In this document: piece by piece, positions 49,975 to 60,571 of the stretch
Layout: each line of letters begins with the position of its first letter
How positions within the stretch are numbered: the first letter of the stretch is position 1
NCBI GenBank assembly: GCA_021835845.1
Contig: JAKBJU010000012.1
Span: 1-64,000 of the forward strand
Direction of reading: 5' to 3'
Source of the DNA: Pseudomonadota bacterium
GTDB lineage: Bacteria; Pseudomonadota; Gammaproteobacteria; Burkholderiales; JABEVD01
DNA length: 64,000 nt
Notes under the pieces: generated by a model
The model's input: only the letters and a program-made list of their open reading frames with translations
Database searches by the model: none
What the model was told of the DNA's origin: nothing
Program-made: the position numbers and the translations under genes

Positions 49975-51740
49975 CAGCCCTTGGCGATTTGCGATTCGCG
50001 CAGGCGGATATGGAGTTCCCGCAACTGCTTCTCGTCGACCGTGGAAGGCGCCTGGGTCAACAGGCACTGGGCGCGCTGGGTCTTGGGGAAGGCAATCACA
50101 TCCCTGATCGATTCCGCCCCTGCCATCATCGTCACCACCCGGTCCAGCCCGAAAGCGATTCCGCCATGCGGAGGTGCGCCATACTGAAGCGCGTCCAGCA
50201 GGAAGCCGAATTTCTCCTGGGCCTCATCACTCCCGATGTTGAGCGCCCTGAAAACCTTGGACTGAACTTCCTCCCTGTGTATCCTCACCGACCCGCCGCC
50301 GATCTCCCACCCGTTCAGCACCATGTCATAGGCCTTGGAAAGCGCGGAACCCGGATCCTGCTCCAGCAGATCCTCGTGGCCGTCCTTGGGTGAAGTGAAG
50401 GGATGATGGAGCGCGACCCAGCGCTTTTCTTCCTCGTCATACTCGAACATGGGAAAATCCACCACCCAAAGCGGCTTCCATCCCGTATCCAGCAGATTCC
50501 GCTCGTGGCCGATCTTGACCCTGAGCGCCCCAAGCGCGTCGTTGACGATCTTGGCCTTGTCCGCGCCGAAGAAGATCAGGTCCCCGGGCACCGCGCAGGT
50601 CTTTTCGAGTATCGACTGAATCACGTCCTCGGGCAGGAATTTCAGGATGGGAGACTGCAGTCCGTCCTCGTTTACCTTGATGTAGGCGAGCCCCTTTGCG
50701 CCGTAAATGCCGACGAACGCCGTGTAGTCGTCGATCTCCTTCCTGGAAATCGCAGCTCCTCCGGGCACTCTCAATGCAGCGACCCGTCCGCCTTGCATGT
50801 CGGCGGCTGCTCGGAACACCTTGAATTCGACCGTTTTCATCAGATCGGTGAGTTCGGTGAGTTCCAGCTTCACCCTGAGATCGGGCTTGTCTGAACCGTA
50901 TTTCATCATGGCGACTTCATGAGTCATCCTGGGGAACGGGTTCGCAAGTTCTACGCCCAGCGTGTCCTTGAACAGCTTCCGGATCATCTCTTCCATGAGC
51001 TCCATGATCTCCCCTTCGGACAGGAAGGAAGTTTCGATGTCGACCTGGGTGAATTCCGGCTGCCTGTCGGCGCGCAAATCCTCGTCCCTGAAACATTTGG
51101 TGATCTGGTAATAGCGGTCGAATCCGGCCACCATCAGCATCTGCTTGAAGAGCTGTGGAGACTGGGGGAGCGCGAAAAAATGCCCCGAATGGACCCGGCT
51201 CGGCACCAGGTAGTCGCGCGCGCCTTCCGGGGTCGATTTGGTGAGCATCGGAGTTTCGATATCGATGAACCCCTTCTCGTCCAAATGACGCCTCATCGCC
51301 ATCGCAACCTTGTAGCGCAGCCTGAGATTCGCCTGCATCTGCGGACGGCGCAGGTCGAGCACGCGATGCGCAAGGCGCACCGTTTCGCTGAGATTCTCGT
51401 CCTCGATGAGAAAAGGCGGGGGGAGCGAAGGATTGAGTATCTCAAGCTCGGTCACGTCGATCTCGATTTCCCCGTTCTTGAGGTTGGGGTTCACCGTCCC
51501 TTCCGGCCTTCTCCTCACGCGCCCGGCGATCTTCAGGACATATTCGCTCCTCACTTTTTCGGCAAGGGTGAAGGTCGAAGGATGCTCCGGCGCGAAAACC
51601 GCCTGAACCAGCCCTTCCCTGTCTCTCAGGTCGATGAATATCACCCCGCCGTGGTCGCGCCTGCGATGCACCCAGCCGCAAAGGGTGACGGTGCTGTCCA
51701 AATGTTTGGTGTCGATGTTGCCGCAATAGTCTGTACGCAT
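49974..51740 (-). CDS. aspS: Aspartyl-tRNA synthetase (probably non-discriminating)
   Basis: A 588-residue bacterial-type AspRS with an N-terminal OB-fold (about 15-110), class II motifs ([18 protein letters not shown] as motif 2, GIAFGLDRV as motif 3), the flipping loop LPQSPQL and a GAD insertion domain (about 290-410). H30 in RRRDH and the Gly of RPEG at 81 match the residues reported for the relaxed Pseudomonas enzyme, so it may also make Asp-tRNA-Asn for GatCAB. That is inference from memory of the family. Confidence 0.96.
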   Translation of the reverse strand: MRTDYCGNIDTKHLDSTVTLCGWVHRRRDHGGVIFIDLRDREGLVQAVFAPEHPSTFTLAEKVRSEYVLKIAGRVRRRPEGTVNPNLKNGEIEIDVTELEILNPSLPPPFLIEDENLSETVRLAHRVLDLRRPQMQANLRLRYKVAMAMRRHLDEKGFIDIETPMLTKSTPEGARDYLVPSRVHSGHFFALPQSPQLFKQMLMVAGFDRYYQITKCFRDEDLRADRQPEFTQVDIETSFLSEGEIMELMEEMIRKLFKDTLGVELANPFPRMTHEVAMMKYGSDKPDLRVKLELTELTDLMKTVEFKVFRAAADMQGGRVAALRVPGGAAISRKEIDDYTAFVGIYGAKGLAYIKVNEDGLQSPILKFLPEDVIQSILEKTCAVPGDLIFFGADKAKIVNDALGALRVKIGHERNLLDTGWKPLWVVDFPMFEYDEEEKRWVALHHPFTSPKDGHEDLLEQDPGSALSKAYDMVLNGWEIGGGSVRIHREEVQSKVFRALNIGSDEAQEKFGFLLDALQYGAPPHGGIAFGLDRVVTMMAGAESIRDVIAFPKTQRAQCLLTQAPSTVDEKQLRELHIRLRESQIAKG

Positions 51741-51758
51741 GATTGTATTCTTGAGGTT

Positions 51759-52355
51759 TCAGTTCTTGCCGCCGGGGGGAACCACCCCGATGGAAATGAT
51801 GTATTTGAGCGCGTCGTCAACGCTCATGTCGAGCTCGATGACATCCTTCCTCGGCATGATGAGGAAAAAGCCGGAGGTGGGATTCGGGGTCGTGGGAACA
51901 TAGACGCTAACGTAATCGCCATCGAGGTGGTTGGCGACATCCCCGCCGGGCTGCCCGGTGAGAAATGCCACCGTCCACGATCCTTCCCTGGGATACTGGA
52001 CCAGCAACGCCTTTCTGAAGGCTTCGCCGTTGCTGGAGAAAAGCGTGTCGGAAACCTGCTTTACGCTGTAGTAGATGGATTTCACGACGGGGATTCTGGA
52101 GAGCAGCCCTTCCCAGAACATCAGCAGCCGCTGGCCGATGATGTTGGTCGTGAAGAGTCCGGTGAAAAAAACCACCAGAAGGGTCAGGATGACGCCGAAT
52201 CCCGGAATGTAAAAGCCGAATATGGCTTCGGGCCTCAGGTGCGCCGGAAGCAGCAGAAGGGTCTGATCCATGGTGCCGATCAGGAGACGCAGCACCCAGA
52301 AGGTGATGCCGAGCGGCACCCAGATCAGAAGCCCGGTGATGAAGTAGCGCTTCAT
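51759..52355 (-). CDS. DUF502-family inner membrane protein
   Basis: A 198-residue protein with two N-terminal helices (YFITGLLIWVPLGITFWVL and FGVILTLLVVFFTGLFTTNI) followed by a soluble domain containing IPVVKSIYYSVKQV, VQYPREGSWTVAFLTG and VYVPTTPNPTSGFFLIMPR, all DUF502 signatures. Function unknown. It overlaps fmdB by one base and precedes aspS by 18 bases, a conserved betaproteobacterial order. Confidence 0.94.
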   Translation of the reverse strand: MKRYFITGLLIWVPLGITFWVLRLLIGTMDQTLLLLPAHLRPEAIFGFYIPGFGVILTLLVVFFTGLFTTNIIGQRLLMFWEGLLSRIPVVKSIYYSVKQVSDTLFSSNGEAFRKALLVQYPREGSWTVAFLTGQPGGDVANHLDGDYVSVYVPTTPNPTSGFFLIMPRKDVIELDMSVDDALKYIISIGVVPPGGKN

Positions 52356-52594
52356 CAGGCCGCTTCTTCCGTGGATTTAGCCTCCGGCTTGGCTTCCGTC
52401 GCCGGCTTGGAAGTTCCCTTGAAATCGGTTGCATACCATCCGCTGCCCTTGAGCTGGAATCCCGGGGCGGAAAGCTGCTTGGAGAAGGTCTCTTTGCCGC
52501 ATTCCGGGCAAACCGTGAGGGGGGCATCGCTCACTTTCTGGATGCAGTCCTTGGTGAATCCGCAGGAAGCGCACTTGTATTCGTAGATCGGCAT
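52355..52594 (-). CDS. FmdB-family zinc-ribbon protein
   Basis: A 79-residue protein opening MPIYEYKCASCGFTKD, with a second CPECG pair giving a CxxC...CxxC zinc ribbon, and a Lys/Glu/Ala-rich tail (residues about 60-79). Named for FmdB, a putative regulator, but the general role is unknown. It is first of the fmdB-DUF502-aspS group. Confidence 0.94.
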   Translation of the reverse strand: MPIYEYKCASCGFTKDCIQKVSDAPLTVCPECGKETFSKQLSAPGFQLKGSGWYATDFKGTSKPATEAKPEAKSTEEAA

Positions 52595-52648
52595 GTCAAA
52601 CTCCGCAAACGAAAATCGAAACCGGCATTATACCTGAGGAAGCGCCGA

Positions 52649-54184
52649 TCAGGCGCCGCGCTTCGCGAAATCGGCAAGCCGCACTCCGACGAGCCTGAGC
52701 GTCGCGAAATAGGAGGAAGCCCCCAGGACCACGAGCAGGAGAAGATGCAGGGCGCGATGCAGCATGGAGTCTTGCAGCCAGGATTCGACGCTGCCCGACG
52801 CGTACCAGATCAGGGCGCCCATCACGGCAAGCGCAAGCAGGATCCTGGCAAAAAACGGCGCCCATCCCGGCTGAGGGTGATAGACCCCGGATTTCTTCAG
52901 CCCCCTGAACAGCATGGCCGCGTTGAAGCAGGAGCCGAGGCCGATCGCAAGCGCCAGCCCGGCATGCTTCAAAACGCCGATGAAGGCGAGATTCATCAAC
53001 TGGGTGAGGAAAAGCGTGATGATCGCTATCCTGACCGGCGTTTTGATGTCCTGGCGCGCATAGAAGCCGGGCGCGAGCACCTTGACCAGGATCAGGCCGA
53101 GGAGGCCGACGCTGTAGGCGAGCACCGCGTTGCGCGTCATGTAGAGATCGTGCGCGCTGAATGCGCCGTGGTAGAAGAGCGTCGCAACCAGGGGAGCGGC
53201 AAGCAGGGCGAGCGCGAGCGCGGCGGGCAGCGTGAGCAGAAAGGTGAGTCGCAGGCCCCAGTCCAGCAGCTTCGCATATTCGTCATGGCTGTTCTCGGCA
53301 TGATGCCGGGCCAGGCTGGGAAGCAGGATGCTGCCCAGGGCGACCCCGAGCATCCCCGCGGGAAACTCCATCAGCCTGTCCGCATAATATAGCCAGGAAA
53401 CGCTCCCCGTGACCAGCAGGGAAGCGAAAATGGTGTTGATCAGCTGACTCACCTGGCTGATCGAAACGCCGAAAACGGCCGACCCCATCAATTTCAGGAT
53501 GCGCCATACCCCGGGATCCCCGAGATCCAGCCTGAATCTCGGCAGCATGCGCAGCTGCAGCAAAAATGGCACCTGGAACAGCAATTGCAGCACGCCGCCC
53601 AGAAATACCGCCCAGGCAAGCGCGAGTACCGGCGGATGCACATGCGGCGCCAGGAAAAGCGCGCAGGCGATGAAGGAAACATTGAGCAGGACAGGGGTGA
53701 AAGCGGGAACGGTAAATCGGCTGTAGGTGTTGAGAATGCCGCCCGCGAGCGATACCAGGGAAATGAAGAAGATATAGGGAAAAGTGATCCTCAGGAGCGC
53801 CACCGTGAGGTCGAACTTGGCGGCATCCTGGGAAAATCCCGGTGCGCTGATATAGACGACGATGGGGGCCGCCGCCACCCCGACCAGGGTGACCGCGAAA
53901 AGAACGAGCGCCATGAGGCCGGAAACATGGTCCACGAGTACCCTCGTATCCTCCTCCCCGCGTCGGGTCTTGTATTCGGCCAGCACGGGAACGAAGCCCT
54001 GGGAAAAGGCCCCTTCCGCGAACAGGCGCCTCAACAGATTGGGGATCTTGAACGCGACGAAGAATGCATCGGTATAAAGGCCGGCGCCAAAAACCCCGGC
54101 GATGATCACTTCCCGAACGAACCCCATGATGCGCGAGAGCAGCGTCATGCTGCTCGTGGCTGCAAGCGCTTTCAGCAAGTTCAT
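52649..54184 (-). CDS. murJ: Lipid II flippase MurJ
   Basis: A 511-residue MviN/MurJ flippase with about 14 membrane helices, moving lipid II across the inner membrane for peptidoglycan assembly. Family sequences are [19 protein letters not shown] near TM1, [23 protein letters not shown], and [23 protein letters not shown]. Basic residues in the central cavity (R-E in GFVREV, R in NLLRRL) are retained. It is divergent from rpsT, the usual arrangement. Confidence 0.96.
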   Translation of the reverse strand: MNLLKALAATSSMTLLSRIMGFVREVIIAGVFGAGLYTDAFFVAFKIPNLLRRLFAEGAFSQGFVPVLAEYKTRRGEEDTRVLVDHVSGLMALVLFAVTLVGVAAAPIVVYISAPGFSQDAAKFDLTVALLRITFPYIFFISLVSLAGGILNTYSRFTVPAFTPVLLNVSFIACALFLAPHVHPPVLALAWAVFLGGVLQLLFQVPFLLQLRMLPRFRLDLGDPGVWRILKLMGSAVFGVSISQVSQLINTIFASLLVTGSVSWLYYADRLMEFPAGMLGVALGSILLPSLARHHAENSHDEYAKLLDWGLRLTFLLTLPAALALALLAAPLVATLFYHGAFSAHDLYMTRNAVLAYSVGLLGLILVKVLAPGFYARQDIKTPVRIAIITLFLTQLMNLAFIGVLKHAGLALAIGLGSCFNAAMLFRGLKKSGVYHPQPGWAPFFARILLALAVMGALIWYASGSVESWLQDSMLHRALHLLLLVVLGASSYFATLRLVGVRLADFAKRGA

Positions 54185-54224
54185 GTTCTACCCGGTGGAT
54201 GCAATTTGCGCATTATATTTTGTC

Positions 54225-54253
54225 TTGCCAAAGGAAGCGAATAAACGTATCAT
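54225..54253 (+). promoter_or_regulatory. rpsT promoter
   Basis: TTGCCA (54225-54230), a 17-bp spacer and TATCAT (54248-54253) lie about 33 bp before the rpsT ATG. The flanking sequence is AT-rich, and GAGGAG (54275-54280) follows as a strong ribosome binding site. Confidence 0.6.
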
Positions 54254-54285
54254 TTTCGATTTTACCCAGATTTCGAGGAGTTTAC

Positions 54286-54549
54286 ATGGCCAACAGCGCA
54301 CAAGCCAGGAAGCGTGCCAGACAATCCGACAAGCAGCGCGAGCACAACGCGAGCCTGCGTTCCGAGCTTCGCACCGCCATCAAGAAAGTGAAGAAGGCGA
54401 TCGCATCCGGCGACAAGACTGCTGCGCAAAGCGTGTTCCAGGCATCCGTCGGCACCGTGGATTCCATAGCCGACAAGAGAATCATCCACAAGAACAAGGC
54501 AGCGCGCCACAAGAGCCGCCTGTCCGCAGCCATCAAGGCAATGGCGTAA
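54286..54549 (+). CDS. rpsT: 30S ribosomal protein S20
   Basis: An 87-residue, very basic helical protein binding the 5' and 3' minor domains of 16S rRNA. The opening [20 protein letters not shown] and the ending [17 protein letters not shown] are diagnostic. The ATG at 54286 follows GAGGAG by 5 bases. No strong terminator follows it before argD. Confidence 0.98.
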   Translation: MANSAQARKRARQSDKQREHNASLRSELRTAIKKVKKAIASGDKTAAQSVFQASVGTVDSIADKRIIHKNKAARHKSRLSAAIKAMA

Positions 54550-54654
54550 ACTCCGGCCGGGCGCCGCCTGCCCGCCCCGTCAGGAACCCTCGTCTCAGGG
54601 CAGGAGCGCATGCGGAAGCAATGCTCGCGGCGCATCCTGCGAATCAAATTGTTC

Positions 54655-54713
54655 TTGCAACGAATGGCCAATTCGGATAAATATAACGCTTCGTTTCGGC
54701 GGCTTTGCCGCCG
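54655..54713 (+). promoter_or_regulatory. Putative argD promoter and leader hairpin
   Basis: TTGCAA (54655-54660) and TAAATA (54678-54683), with a 17-bp spacer, sit in the 185-bp gap between rpsT and argD. A perfect 7-bp hairpin CGGCGGC-ttt-GCCGCCG (54697-54713) follows and lies 21 bp before the ATG. It lacks a T run, so it is a leader structure rather than a terminator. No ArgR box was recognised. Confidence 0.4.
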
Positions 54714-54734
54714 ATTTCCATTTCGGACGGACAA

Positions 54735-55910
54735 ATGTCTCACGTGATGAACACCTACAAGCGCCTTCCCGTCAGCTTCGAACATGGGGAAGGAGTATGG
54801 CTCTGGGACGGGGCCGGACGCCGCTACCTCGACGCAGTCTCCGGCGTCGCCGTCAACGGCCTGGGCCACGCTCACCCCGAACTCGTCAAGGCGATTTCGG
54901 AACAGGCCGGGCGGCTCATCCACACCTCTAACCTATACGAAGTCGCAAAGCAGGAAGCGCTGGCCGACAGGCTGTGCGCGCTTTCCGGCATGGACAATGC
55001 GTTCTTCTGCAATTCCGGGGCGGAGGCCAACGAAGCCGCGATCAAGCTGGCAAGACTCCATGGCCACGGCAGAGGAATCGAAGTGCCGACCATCGTCGTG
55101 ATGGAAAAATCCTTCCATGGACGAACCATGGCCACCCTTTCAGCGACCGGAAACAGGAAGGTTCAGGCCGGATTCGAGCCGCTCCTTTCGGGCTTTGCCA
55201 GGGTTCCCTACGACGACATCCCCGCGGTCGAGCAGGTAGCCGCCCACAACAAGAGCATCGTCGCGGTGCTCGTCGAACCCTATCAGGGCGAAGGCGGCGT
55301 TCAGGTCCCCGAGGCGAATTACCTGATCGAGCTCAGGCGCATCTGCGACCAGCACGGCTGGCTTTTGATGCTCGACGAAGTGCAGTGCGGAACGGGCAGG
55401 AGCGGAAAATGGTTCGCCTTCCAGCACGGAGATGCCGTGCCTGACGTCATGACGCTGGCCAAGGGGCTGGGCTCGGGCGTCCCGATAGGCGCGTGTCTTG
55501 CCAGAGGGGCAGCCGCGGAAGTATTCAAGGCAGGCAACCACGGATCGACCTTCGGCGGCAATCCCCTCGCCTGCTCGGCCGCTCTGGCGACTCTGGCTAT
55601 AATCGAGAAGGAAGGATTGCTGGCGCATGCAGGCAAGCTCGGGGAGCGCATCAAGGCGGGATTCGCCGAGAAGCTTTCCGGCATCCAGGAGGTCGCCCAG
55701 ATACGCGGACAGGGCCTGATGATAGGCATAGAACTCGACAGACCCTGCCTTGAGCTGCCATTGATGGCGCTGGAAAGAGGCCTTCTCATAAACGTCACGG
55801 CGGACAAGGTGGTGCGCCTCCTTCCGGCGCTTGTCATGAACGAAGCAGAAGCACAACAAATGGTGGACGAAGTATCCGCCCTGATCATCGATTTTCTGAG
55901 GGGGAATTGA
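54735..55910 (+). CDS. argD: Acetylornithine aminotransferase
   Basis: A 391-residue class III PLP aminotransferase converting N-acetylglutamate semialdehyde to acetylornithine. The PLP lysine lies in LAKGLGSGVPIGA. Other signatures are FCNSGAEANEAAIKLAR, EKSFHGRT, MLDEVQCGTGRSG and STFGGNPLAC. I chose the ATG at 54735 (GGACGGAC just upstream); MNTYKRL four codons on is an alternative. First of argD-argF-argG. Confidence 0.95.
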   Translation: MSHVMNTYKRLPVSFEHGEGVWLWDGAGRRYLDAVSGVAVNGLGHAHPELVKAISEQAGRLIHTSNLYEVAKQEALADRLCALSGMDNAFFCNSGAEANEAAIKLARLHGHGRGIEVPTIVVMEKSFHGRTMATLSATGNRKVQAGFEPLLSGFARVPYDDIPAVEQVAAHNKSIVAVLVEPYQGEGGVQVPEANYLIELRRICDQHGWLLMLDEVQCGTGRSGKWFAFQHGDAVPDVMTLAKGLGSGVPIGACLARGAAAEVFKAGNHGSTFGGNPLACSAALATLAIIEKEGLLAHAGKLGERIKAGFAEKLSGIQEVAQIRGQGLMIGIELDRPCLELPLMALERGLLINVTADKVVRLLPALVMNEAEAQQMVDEVSALIIDFLRGN

Positions 55911-55935
55911 CGGCAAGCCTGTCAAACCATAATTT

Positions 55936-56856
55936 ATGAAGCCTAAGCATTTTTTGCAATTCAAGGACTTAGAGCTTTCCGAGTTTGAGTATCTGTTCCA
56001 GCGGTCGAAGCTACTGAAGGCAAGGCATGTGAAGCGCGACCTTTACCAGCCGCTGCGCTCCAGGACGCTGGCCATGATTTTCGAAAAGAACTCGACCCGC
56101 ACCCGGGTTTCTTTCGAAGCCGGAATGAACCAGCTCGGCGGATCCGCTCTTTTCCTGAATTCGAGGGACACCCAGCTCGGGCGCGGAGAACCGATCGAAG
56201 ACGTCGCGCAGGTGATATCGAGGATGGTCGACATCGTCATGATCCGCACCTTCGAGCACGAGATCATCGAGCGCTTCGCCACCCACTCCAAGGTTCCCGT
56301 CATCAACGGGCTGACCGATGAATACCATCCCTGCCAGATCCTCGCCGACATTTTCACCTACATCGAGCACAGGGGTCCGATCAAGGGGAAAACCGTGGCC
56401 TGGATCGGAGACAGCAACAATGTCTGCAATACCTGGATGCAGGCGGCGAAAATCCTCGATTTCAATCTGCATGTCTCCACGCCGCCGGGCTACGAGGTCG
56501 AACCGGAACGCGGCGAAAGCTTCGAGTCCATGCATCTCGAATGCTTCGAGGATCCCCATGAAGCGGCAAAGGGGGCGGATCTCGTCACCACCGACGTATG
56601 GACCAGCATGGGCTACGAAGACGAGGCCGAAGAGCGCATCCAGGATTTCGCCGATTTCAGGGTGGATCGGGAAATGATGGCGCTCGCCAAGCCGGATGCG
56701 CTTTTCATGCATTGCCTGCCCGTTCACCGTGGACAGGAAGTCGAAGCCGAGGTGATCGACGGCCCCCAGAGCGTGGTCTGGGACGAAGCCGAAAACAGGC
56801 TGCATACGCAAAAGGCGCTCATCGAATACCTGCTTCTCGGAAAAATCAACAAGTAA
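55936..56856 (+). CDS. argF: Ornithine carbamoyltransferase
   Basis: A 306-residue enzyme that combines ornithine and carbamoyl phosphate to give citrulline. The carbamoyl-phosphate site STRTRVSFE and the ornithine/active-site HCLPVHRGQEV, together with DEYHPCQILAD, are intact. Length is typical of the anabolic enzyme. It sits between argD (25 bp) and argG (22 bp). Confidence 0.97.
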   Translation: MKPKHFLQFKDLELSEFEYLFQRSKLLKARHVKRDLYQPLRSRTLAMIFEKNSTRTRVSFEAGMNQLGGSALFLNSRDTQLGRGEPIEDVAQVISRMVDIVMIRTFEHEIIERFATHSKVPVINGLTDEYHPCQILADIFTYIEHRGPIKGKTVAWIGDSNNVCNTWMQAAKILDFNLHVSTPPGYEVEPERGESFESMHLECFEDPHEAAKGADLVTTDVWTSMGYEDEAEERIQDFADFRVDREMMALAKPDALFMHCLPVHRGQEVEAEVIDGPQSVVWDEAENRLHTQKALIEYLLLGKINK

Positions 56857-56878
56857 ACCTCTCCTGGAATGAACCCAC

Positions 56879-58096
56879 ATGCCTGAAATCAACAAAGTCG
56901 TCCTGGCCTACTCGGGGGGGCTCGATACCTCGGTGATCCTGAAATGGCTTCAGGATACCTATCATTGCGAAATCGTCACCTTCACCGCCGACATCGGGCA
57001 GGGCGAAGAGCTGGAGCCTGCGAGGGCCAAGGCGACCTCTCTCGGGGTCAGGGAAGTCTTCATCGACGACCTGCGGGAAGAATTCGTGCGCGACTTCGTC
57101 TTCCCGATGTTCAGGGCGAATGCAATCTACGAAGGCGAATACCTGCTGGGAACCAGCATTGCGAGGCCGCTCATCGCCAAGCGCCAGATCGAGATCGCCA
57201 CCTTGACCGGAGCGGATGCGGTGAGCCACGGCGCAACCGGAAAAGGCAACGATCAGGTGCGTTTCGAGCTCGGCTACTATGCGCTCAAACCGAACATCCA
57301 CGTCATCGCCCCCTGGCGCGAATGGGATCTGACTTCGCGCGAAAAGCTGCTCGCCTACGCCGAGCGCCACGCCATCCCGATCGAGAAAAAGAAGGGAGGA
57401 GGCAGCCCCTACAGCATGGATGCCAATCTGCTTCATATCTCCTACGAAGGCGGCATCCTCGAAGACCCCTCTGCTGAACCCGAGGAATCCATGTGGCGCT
57501 GGACAGCCTCCCCGGAAGCTGCGCCTGACTCGCCCGAATATCTCGACCTCGAATTCAGCCGCGGCGACATCATTTCGATCAACGGTGTCGAAATGTCTCC
57601 CGCTTCGGTCCTTTTCGAACTCAACAAGCTGGGCGGCAAGCACGGCATAGGCAGGCTCGACCTCGTGGAAAACCGCTATGTGGGCATGAAATCGAGGGGG
57701 TGCTACGAAACTCCCGGGGGGACCATCATGCTGAAAGCGCACCGCGCCATCGAATCCCTGACGCTCGACCGGGAAGTCGCCCATCTCAAGGACGAACTCA
57801 TGCCGCGCTATGCCAGCCTGATCTACAACGGCTACTGGTGGAGTCCGGAGAGGGCCATGCTGCAGAAAATGATCGACGCTTCCCAGGAAAGCGTGAACGG
57901 CTGGGTGAGGATCAAGCTCTACAAGGGCAATGTCATCGTTTGCGGGCGAGAATCGAAGACCGACTCGCTTTTCGATGCGACCATCGCCACCTTCGAGGAG
58001 GACATGGGCGCATACGACCAGAAGGATGCCGCAGGCTTCATCAAGCTCAATGCCCTGCGGCTCAGGATAGCCGCCAGACTGAGGAACAGGAAATGA
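56879..58096 (+). CDS. argG: Argininosuccinate synthase
   Basis: A 405-residue enzyme that condenses citrulline and aspartate with ATP. The N-terminal PP-loop is [18 protein letters not shown]. Further signatures are [13 protein letters not shown] and the citrulline-binding [17 protein letters not shown]. argH is not in the window. It is coupled by ATGA to ppnP. Confidence 0.98.
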   Translation: MPEINKVVLAYSGGLDTSVILKWLQDTYHCEIVTFTADIGQGEELEPARAKATSLGVREVFIDDLREEFVRDFVFPMFRANAIYEGEYLLGTSIARPLIAKRQIEIATLTGADAVSHGATGKGNDQVRFELGYYALKPNIHVIAPWREWDLTSREKLLAYAERHAIPIEKKKGGGSPYSMDANLLHISYEGGILEDPSAEPEESMWRWTASPEAAPDSPEYLDLEFSRGDIISINGVEMSPASVLFELNKLGGKHGIGRLDLVENRYVGMKSRGCYETPGGTIMLKAHRAIESLTLDREVAHLKDELMPRYASLIYNGYWWSPERAMLQKMIDASQESVNGWVRIKLYKGNVIVCGRESKTDSLFDATIATFEEDMGAYDQKDAAGFIKLNALRLRIAARLRNRK

Positions 58097-58401
58097 CCCA
58101 ATTCGACAATGTCAGCGTAGTCAAGAAATCGAACCTCTTTTTCGATGGGAAATGCGTCAGCCACACCCTGCTGTTTCCGGACGGAACGAGAAAGACGGTG
58201 GGCGTGATTTTTCCGTCCTCGCTCACCTTCAAGACCGCCTCTCCCGAAATCATGGAAATCCATTCCGGTTCCTGCCGCGTCAGGATAGGTGGTGGGCAAT
58301 GGCAGAATTGCAGCGCGGGAGAATCCTTCAGCGTCCCGGGGAACAGTTCGTTCGACATCGAAACGAACGAACCCCTGGATTACGTTTGCCACTTCTGCTA
58401 G
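58093..58401 (+). CDS. ppnP: Pyrimidine/purine nucleoside phosphorylase (DUF1255)
   Basis: A 102-residue single-domain cupin. Signatures are [22 protein letters not shown], the [10 protein letters not shown] strand and a C-terminal [10 protein letters not shown]. Family members phosphorolyse several nucleosides. The ATG overlaps the argG stop. It is probably expressed from the arg transcript, though functionally unrelated to it. Confidence 0.92.
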   Translation: MTQFDNVSVVKKSNLFFDGKCVSHTLLFPDGTRKTVGVIFPSSLTFKTASPEIMEIHSGSCRVRIGGGQWQNCSAGESFSVPGNSSFDIETNEPLDYVCHFC

Positions 58402-58408
58402 GAAAACC

Positions 58409-58897
58409 ATGCCTTCATTCGACATCGTATCGGAAGTCGACAAAACCGAAGTCAAGAACGCCGTCGAACAGGCCAACAAGGAAGTCGGCACGCGCTTCGA
58501 TTTCAAGGGATCGGATGCCAGGGTGGAACAGGCCGAACTGGTTCTGACCGTCCATGCCGACAACGAATTCCAGCTCTCCCAGGTTCAGGAGATCCTGAAC
58601 GGCAAGCTCGCCAAGCGCGGGGTGGACATCAGATGCCTCGACATCTCTGAAAAAATCGAGAAGGTTTCAGGCAACAAGGTGAAGCGCGCCTGCACCGTGA
58701 AAGTCGGCGTGGAAACCGAGCTTGCCAAGAAAATCGTGAGGCTGCTCAAGGACAGCAAGATGAAGGTCCAGGCGAGCATCCAGGGCGAGACCGTTCGCGT
58801 CTCCGGCGCAAAGCGCGACGACCTTCAGGCAGCGATTGCCCTGGTGAGGAAGTCGATTTCCGATTTCCCGCTGCAGTACCAGAATTTCAGGGATTGA
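58409..58897 (+). CDS. yajQ: YajQ-family nucleotide-binding protein
   Basis: A 162-residue protein with two ferredoxin-like lobes ([33 protein letters not shown], then [20 protein letters not shown] and [16 protein letters not shown]). Family members bind RNA or nucleotides, and in some bacteria cyclic-di-GMP. The latter would fit the other c-di-GMP genes here but is only a possibility. AGGA lies 5 bases before the ATG. Confidence 0.95.
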   Translation: MPSFDIVSEVDKTEVKNAVEQANKEVGTRFDFKGSDARVEQAELVLTVHADNEFQLSQVQEILNGKLAKRGVDIRCLDISEKIEKVSGNKVKRACTVKVGVETELAKKIVRLLKDSKMKVQASIQGETVRVSGAKRDDLQAAIALVRKSISDFPLQYQNFRD

Positions 58898-58898
58898 G

Positions 58899-59435
58899 AT
58901 GAAGGTACTGGTGCCGCTCGCTCAGGATTGCGAAGAGATCGAAGCAGTCACCGTGATCGACATCCTGAGGCGGGCCGGAATAGAGACCGTGAGCGCCGGA
59001 CTCGACAGGCAACCCGTGAAGGCGAGCCGCGGCGTTGTCCTGGTTCCGGATACCGACCTCGATACCGCCCTGAAGTCGAAGTACGACATGGTCGTTCTTC
59101 CGGGAGGAGCGGGCACGAAACACCTCAGGGAAGACGGACGCATCCTCTCCCTGGTCAGGGAAACCGCATCCGCAGGCGGATATGTCGCGGCAATCTGCGC
59201 CGCCCCCACCGTTCTCGCCAGGGCGGGCCTGCTCGAAAACAGGAAGGCGACCGCCTTCCCCGGATCGCTGGAAGCGATGGGGTTCGAAAATGCCGGGACT
59301 CCCGTCGTGAGGGAGGGCAACGTCGTCACTTCACGCGGTCCCGGAACGGCGATGGACTTCGCCCTGGAACTGGTCGAAATCCTGGCCGGATCGGACAAGC
59401 GGATCGAAGTCGAAAAGGCTTTGGCGAGGCCATGA
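58899..59435 (+). CDS. DJ-1/PfpI-family protein
   Basis: A 178-residue DJ-1-like alpha/beta protein. The nucleophile Cys lies in AAICAAPTVLARAG, the supporting Glu in CEEIEAVTVID, and MVVLPGGAGTKHL precedes the elbow. Members act as deglycase/glyoxalase or chaperone-like stress proteins. It starts immediately after yajQ (1-bp gap) and overlaps the PilZ gene by 4 bases. Confidence 0.93.
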   Translation: MKVLVPLAQDCEEIEAVTVIDILRRAGIETVSAGLDRQPVKASRGVVLVPDTDLDTALKSKYDMVVLPGGAGTKHLREDGRILSLVRETASAGGYVAAICAAPTVLARAGLLENRKATAFPGSLEAMGFENAGTPVVREGNVVTSRGPGTAMDFALELVEILAGSDKRIEVEKALARP

Positions 59436-59791
59436 GCCGCGACAAGCGCCAACAGGAACGCTATGCCGTGCGCTGGAGAATCAGGTTCTCCTCGCTCGAG
59501 GTCAGCTGCGAATCAAGGACGGCGGACATCTCCCAGAACGGGGCGAGCTTCCACAGCGACATCGCCATCCCCCATTCGATCAGGGCCACCATCACCCTTT
59601 CCCTTCCCCCCAGCGACCAGCATCCGAAGGGGCGCGACTTATCGATGCATGCGCGAGTCGTCTACTGCATCCTCCAGGGAAAATCCGGCTTCAGGATAGG
59701 CCTGGAATTCACGCAGATGGAAGGAAAGACAGCGGAAGTCTTGTCCAAGAGGCTGGCTCAGCTTCAGGCGATGAGCAACGCAATCATCTGA
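59432..59791 (+). CDS. PilZ-domain protein
   Basis: A 119-residue stand-alone PilZ domain. The cyclic-di-GMP signature is recognisable as RQQERYAVRW followed by TADISQNGASF (RxxxR and D/NxSxxG). The C-terminus ends in a helix, with no other domain. It is a likely receptor for c-di-GMP made by the GGDEF proteins at 9.4 and 29.2 kb, or a pilus regulator. Its last 8 bases overlap the convergent amidotransferase gene. Confidence 0.88.
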   Translation: MSRDKRQQERYAVRWRIRFSSLEVSCESRTADISQNGASFHSDIAIPHSIRATITLSLPPSDQHPKGRDLSMHARVVYCILQGKSGFRIGLEFTQMEGKTAEVLSKRLAQLQAMSNAII

Positions 59792-60482
59792 CCAGATTCT
59801 CGATCCAGGCGCCGTAGATTCTTCTCGCGACCCCGTTGAGCATCGCGATTCTGCCGTCCAGGGAGCGCTGCATTTCGTCTGCGCTCTGCACGCTCTGCCC
59901 GAGATGCGCATTAATTTCATCCTTGCCCGCTTCGCACCATTGCCTCACCATTTCCCCCTTCATCTCGACATGGCACTGCAATCCGAGATGCGGTCCGTAA
60001 GAAAATGCCTGGTTATCGCACCAGCGGCTGGAGAGGAGCCGGGTCGCTCCCTGGGGAATTTCGAAAGTCTCCCCGTGCCAATGAAACGCCTCGAAATCCT
60101 GCATGCCGCCGAACCATTTTTCGGCCTCGCCCAAAACCTCGACCCTGCCCCAGCCTATTTCCCTGATCCGGTTCCTGCCCACCTTGGCGCCCATGGCCTT
60201 CGCCATCAGCTGCCCCCCCAGGCAATGGCCGAGCACAGGAACCGCTTTCGATACCGCATCCCTGATCAAATCGAGCGCGGGCGATATCCAGGGAAGCTCG
60301 TCGTTGACGCTCATCGGGCCGCCCATGAAAACGAGTCCGGAGAATGAATCGGCCGAAGCGGGAACGGATTCCGCCTCATCAACCCTGAAGAGCTGCCATG
60401 GGATGCCGGATTCGTTCAAGAAGTCCGAAAAAAACCCCGCCCCCTCTGTTCTCGCATGACGAAAAATCGCTACCGGCTTCAT
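59784..60482 (-). CDS. Class I glutamine amidotransferase-like protein
   Basis: A 232-residue triad-type amidotransferase domain. The nucleophile Cys lies in [16 protein letters not shown], with [11 protein letters not shown] and a C-terminal His/Glu ([10 protein letters not shown]) completing the triad. It resembles stand-alone GMP-synthase-like amidotransferases or glutamine-hydrolase stress proteins, not GuaA or CarA. The synthase partner is not encoded nearby. It is divergent from aroC. Confidence 0.88.
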   Translation of the reverse strand: MKPVAIFRHARTEGAGFFSDFLNESGIPWQLFRVDEAESVPASADSFSGLVFMGGPMSVNDELPWISPALDLIRDAVSKAVPVLGHCLGGQLMAKAMGAKVGRNRIREIGWGRVEVLGEAEKWFGGMQDFEAFHWHGETFEIPQGATRLLSSRWCDNQAFSYGPHLGLQCHVEMKGEMVRQWCEAGKDEINAHLGQSVQSADEMQRSLDGRIAMLNGVARRIYGAWIENLVR

Positions 60483-60540
60483 GTCCCTCCCATGGCAAAT
60501 ATGGGATGAATCTTATCCGAGCATGCCCCCTCCCGCAATA

Positions 60541-60549
60541 TGCTAGAAT
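60541..60549 (+). promoter_or_regulatory. Extended -10 element upstream of aroC
   Basis: TGCTAGAAT is an extended -10 located 23 bp before the aroC ATG, with no convincing -35. It is identical to the 9-mer before the ECF sigma gene at 38964. Confidence 0.4.
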
Positions 60550-60571
60550 TCCATTTTTCAATGGAAAACCC

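Noticed and set aside
54550-54600. Terminator after rpsT
   Set aside because: A 5-bp GC stem (CGGGC/GCCCG) exists but there is no T run, so I do not call it.
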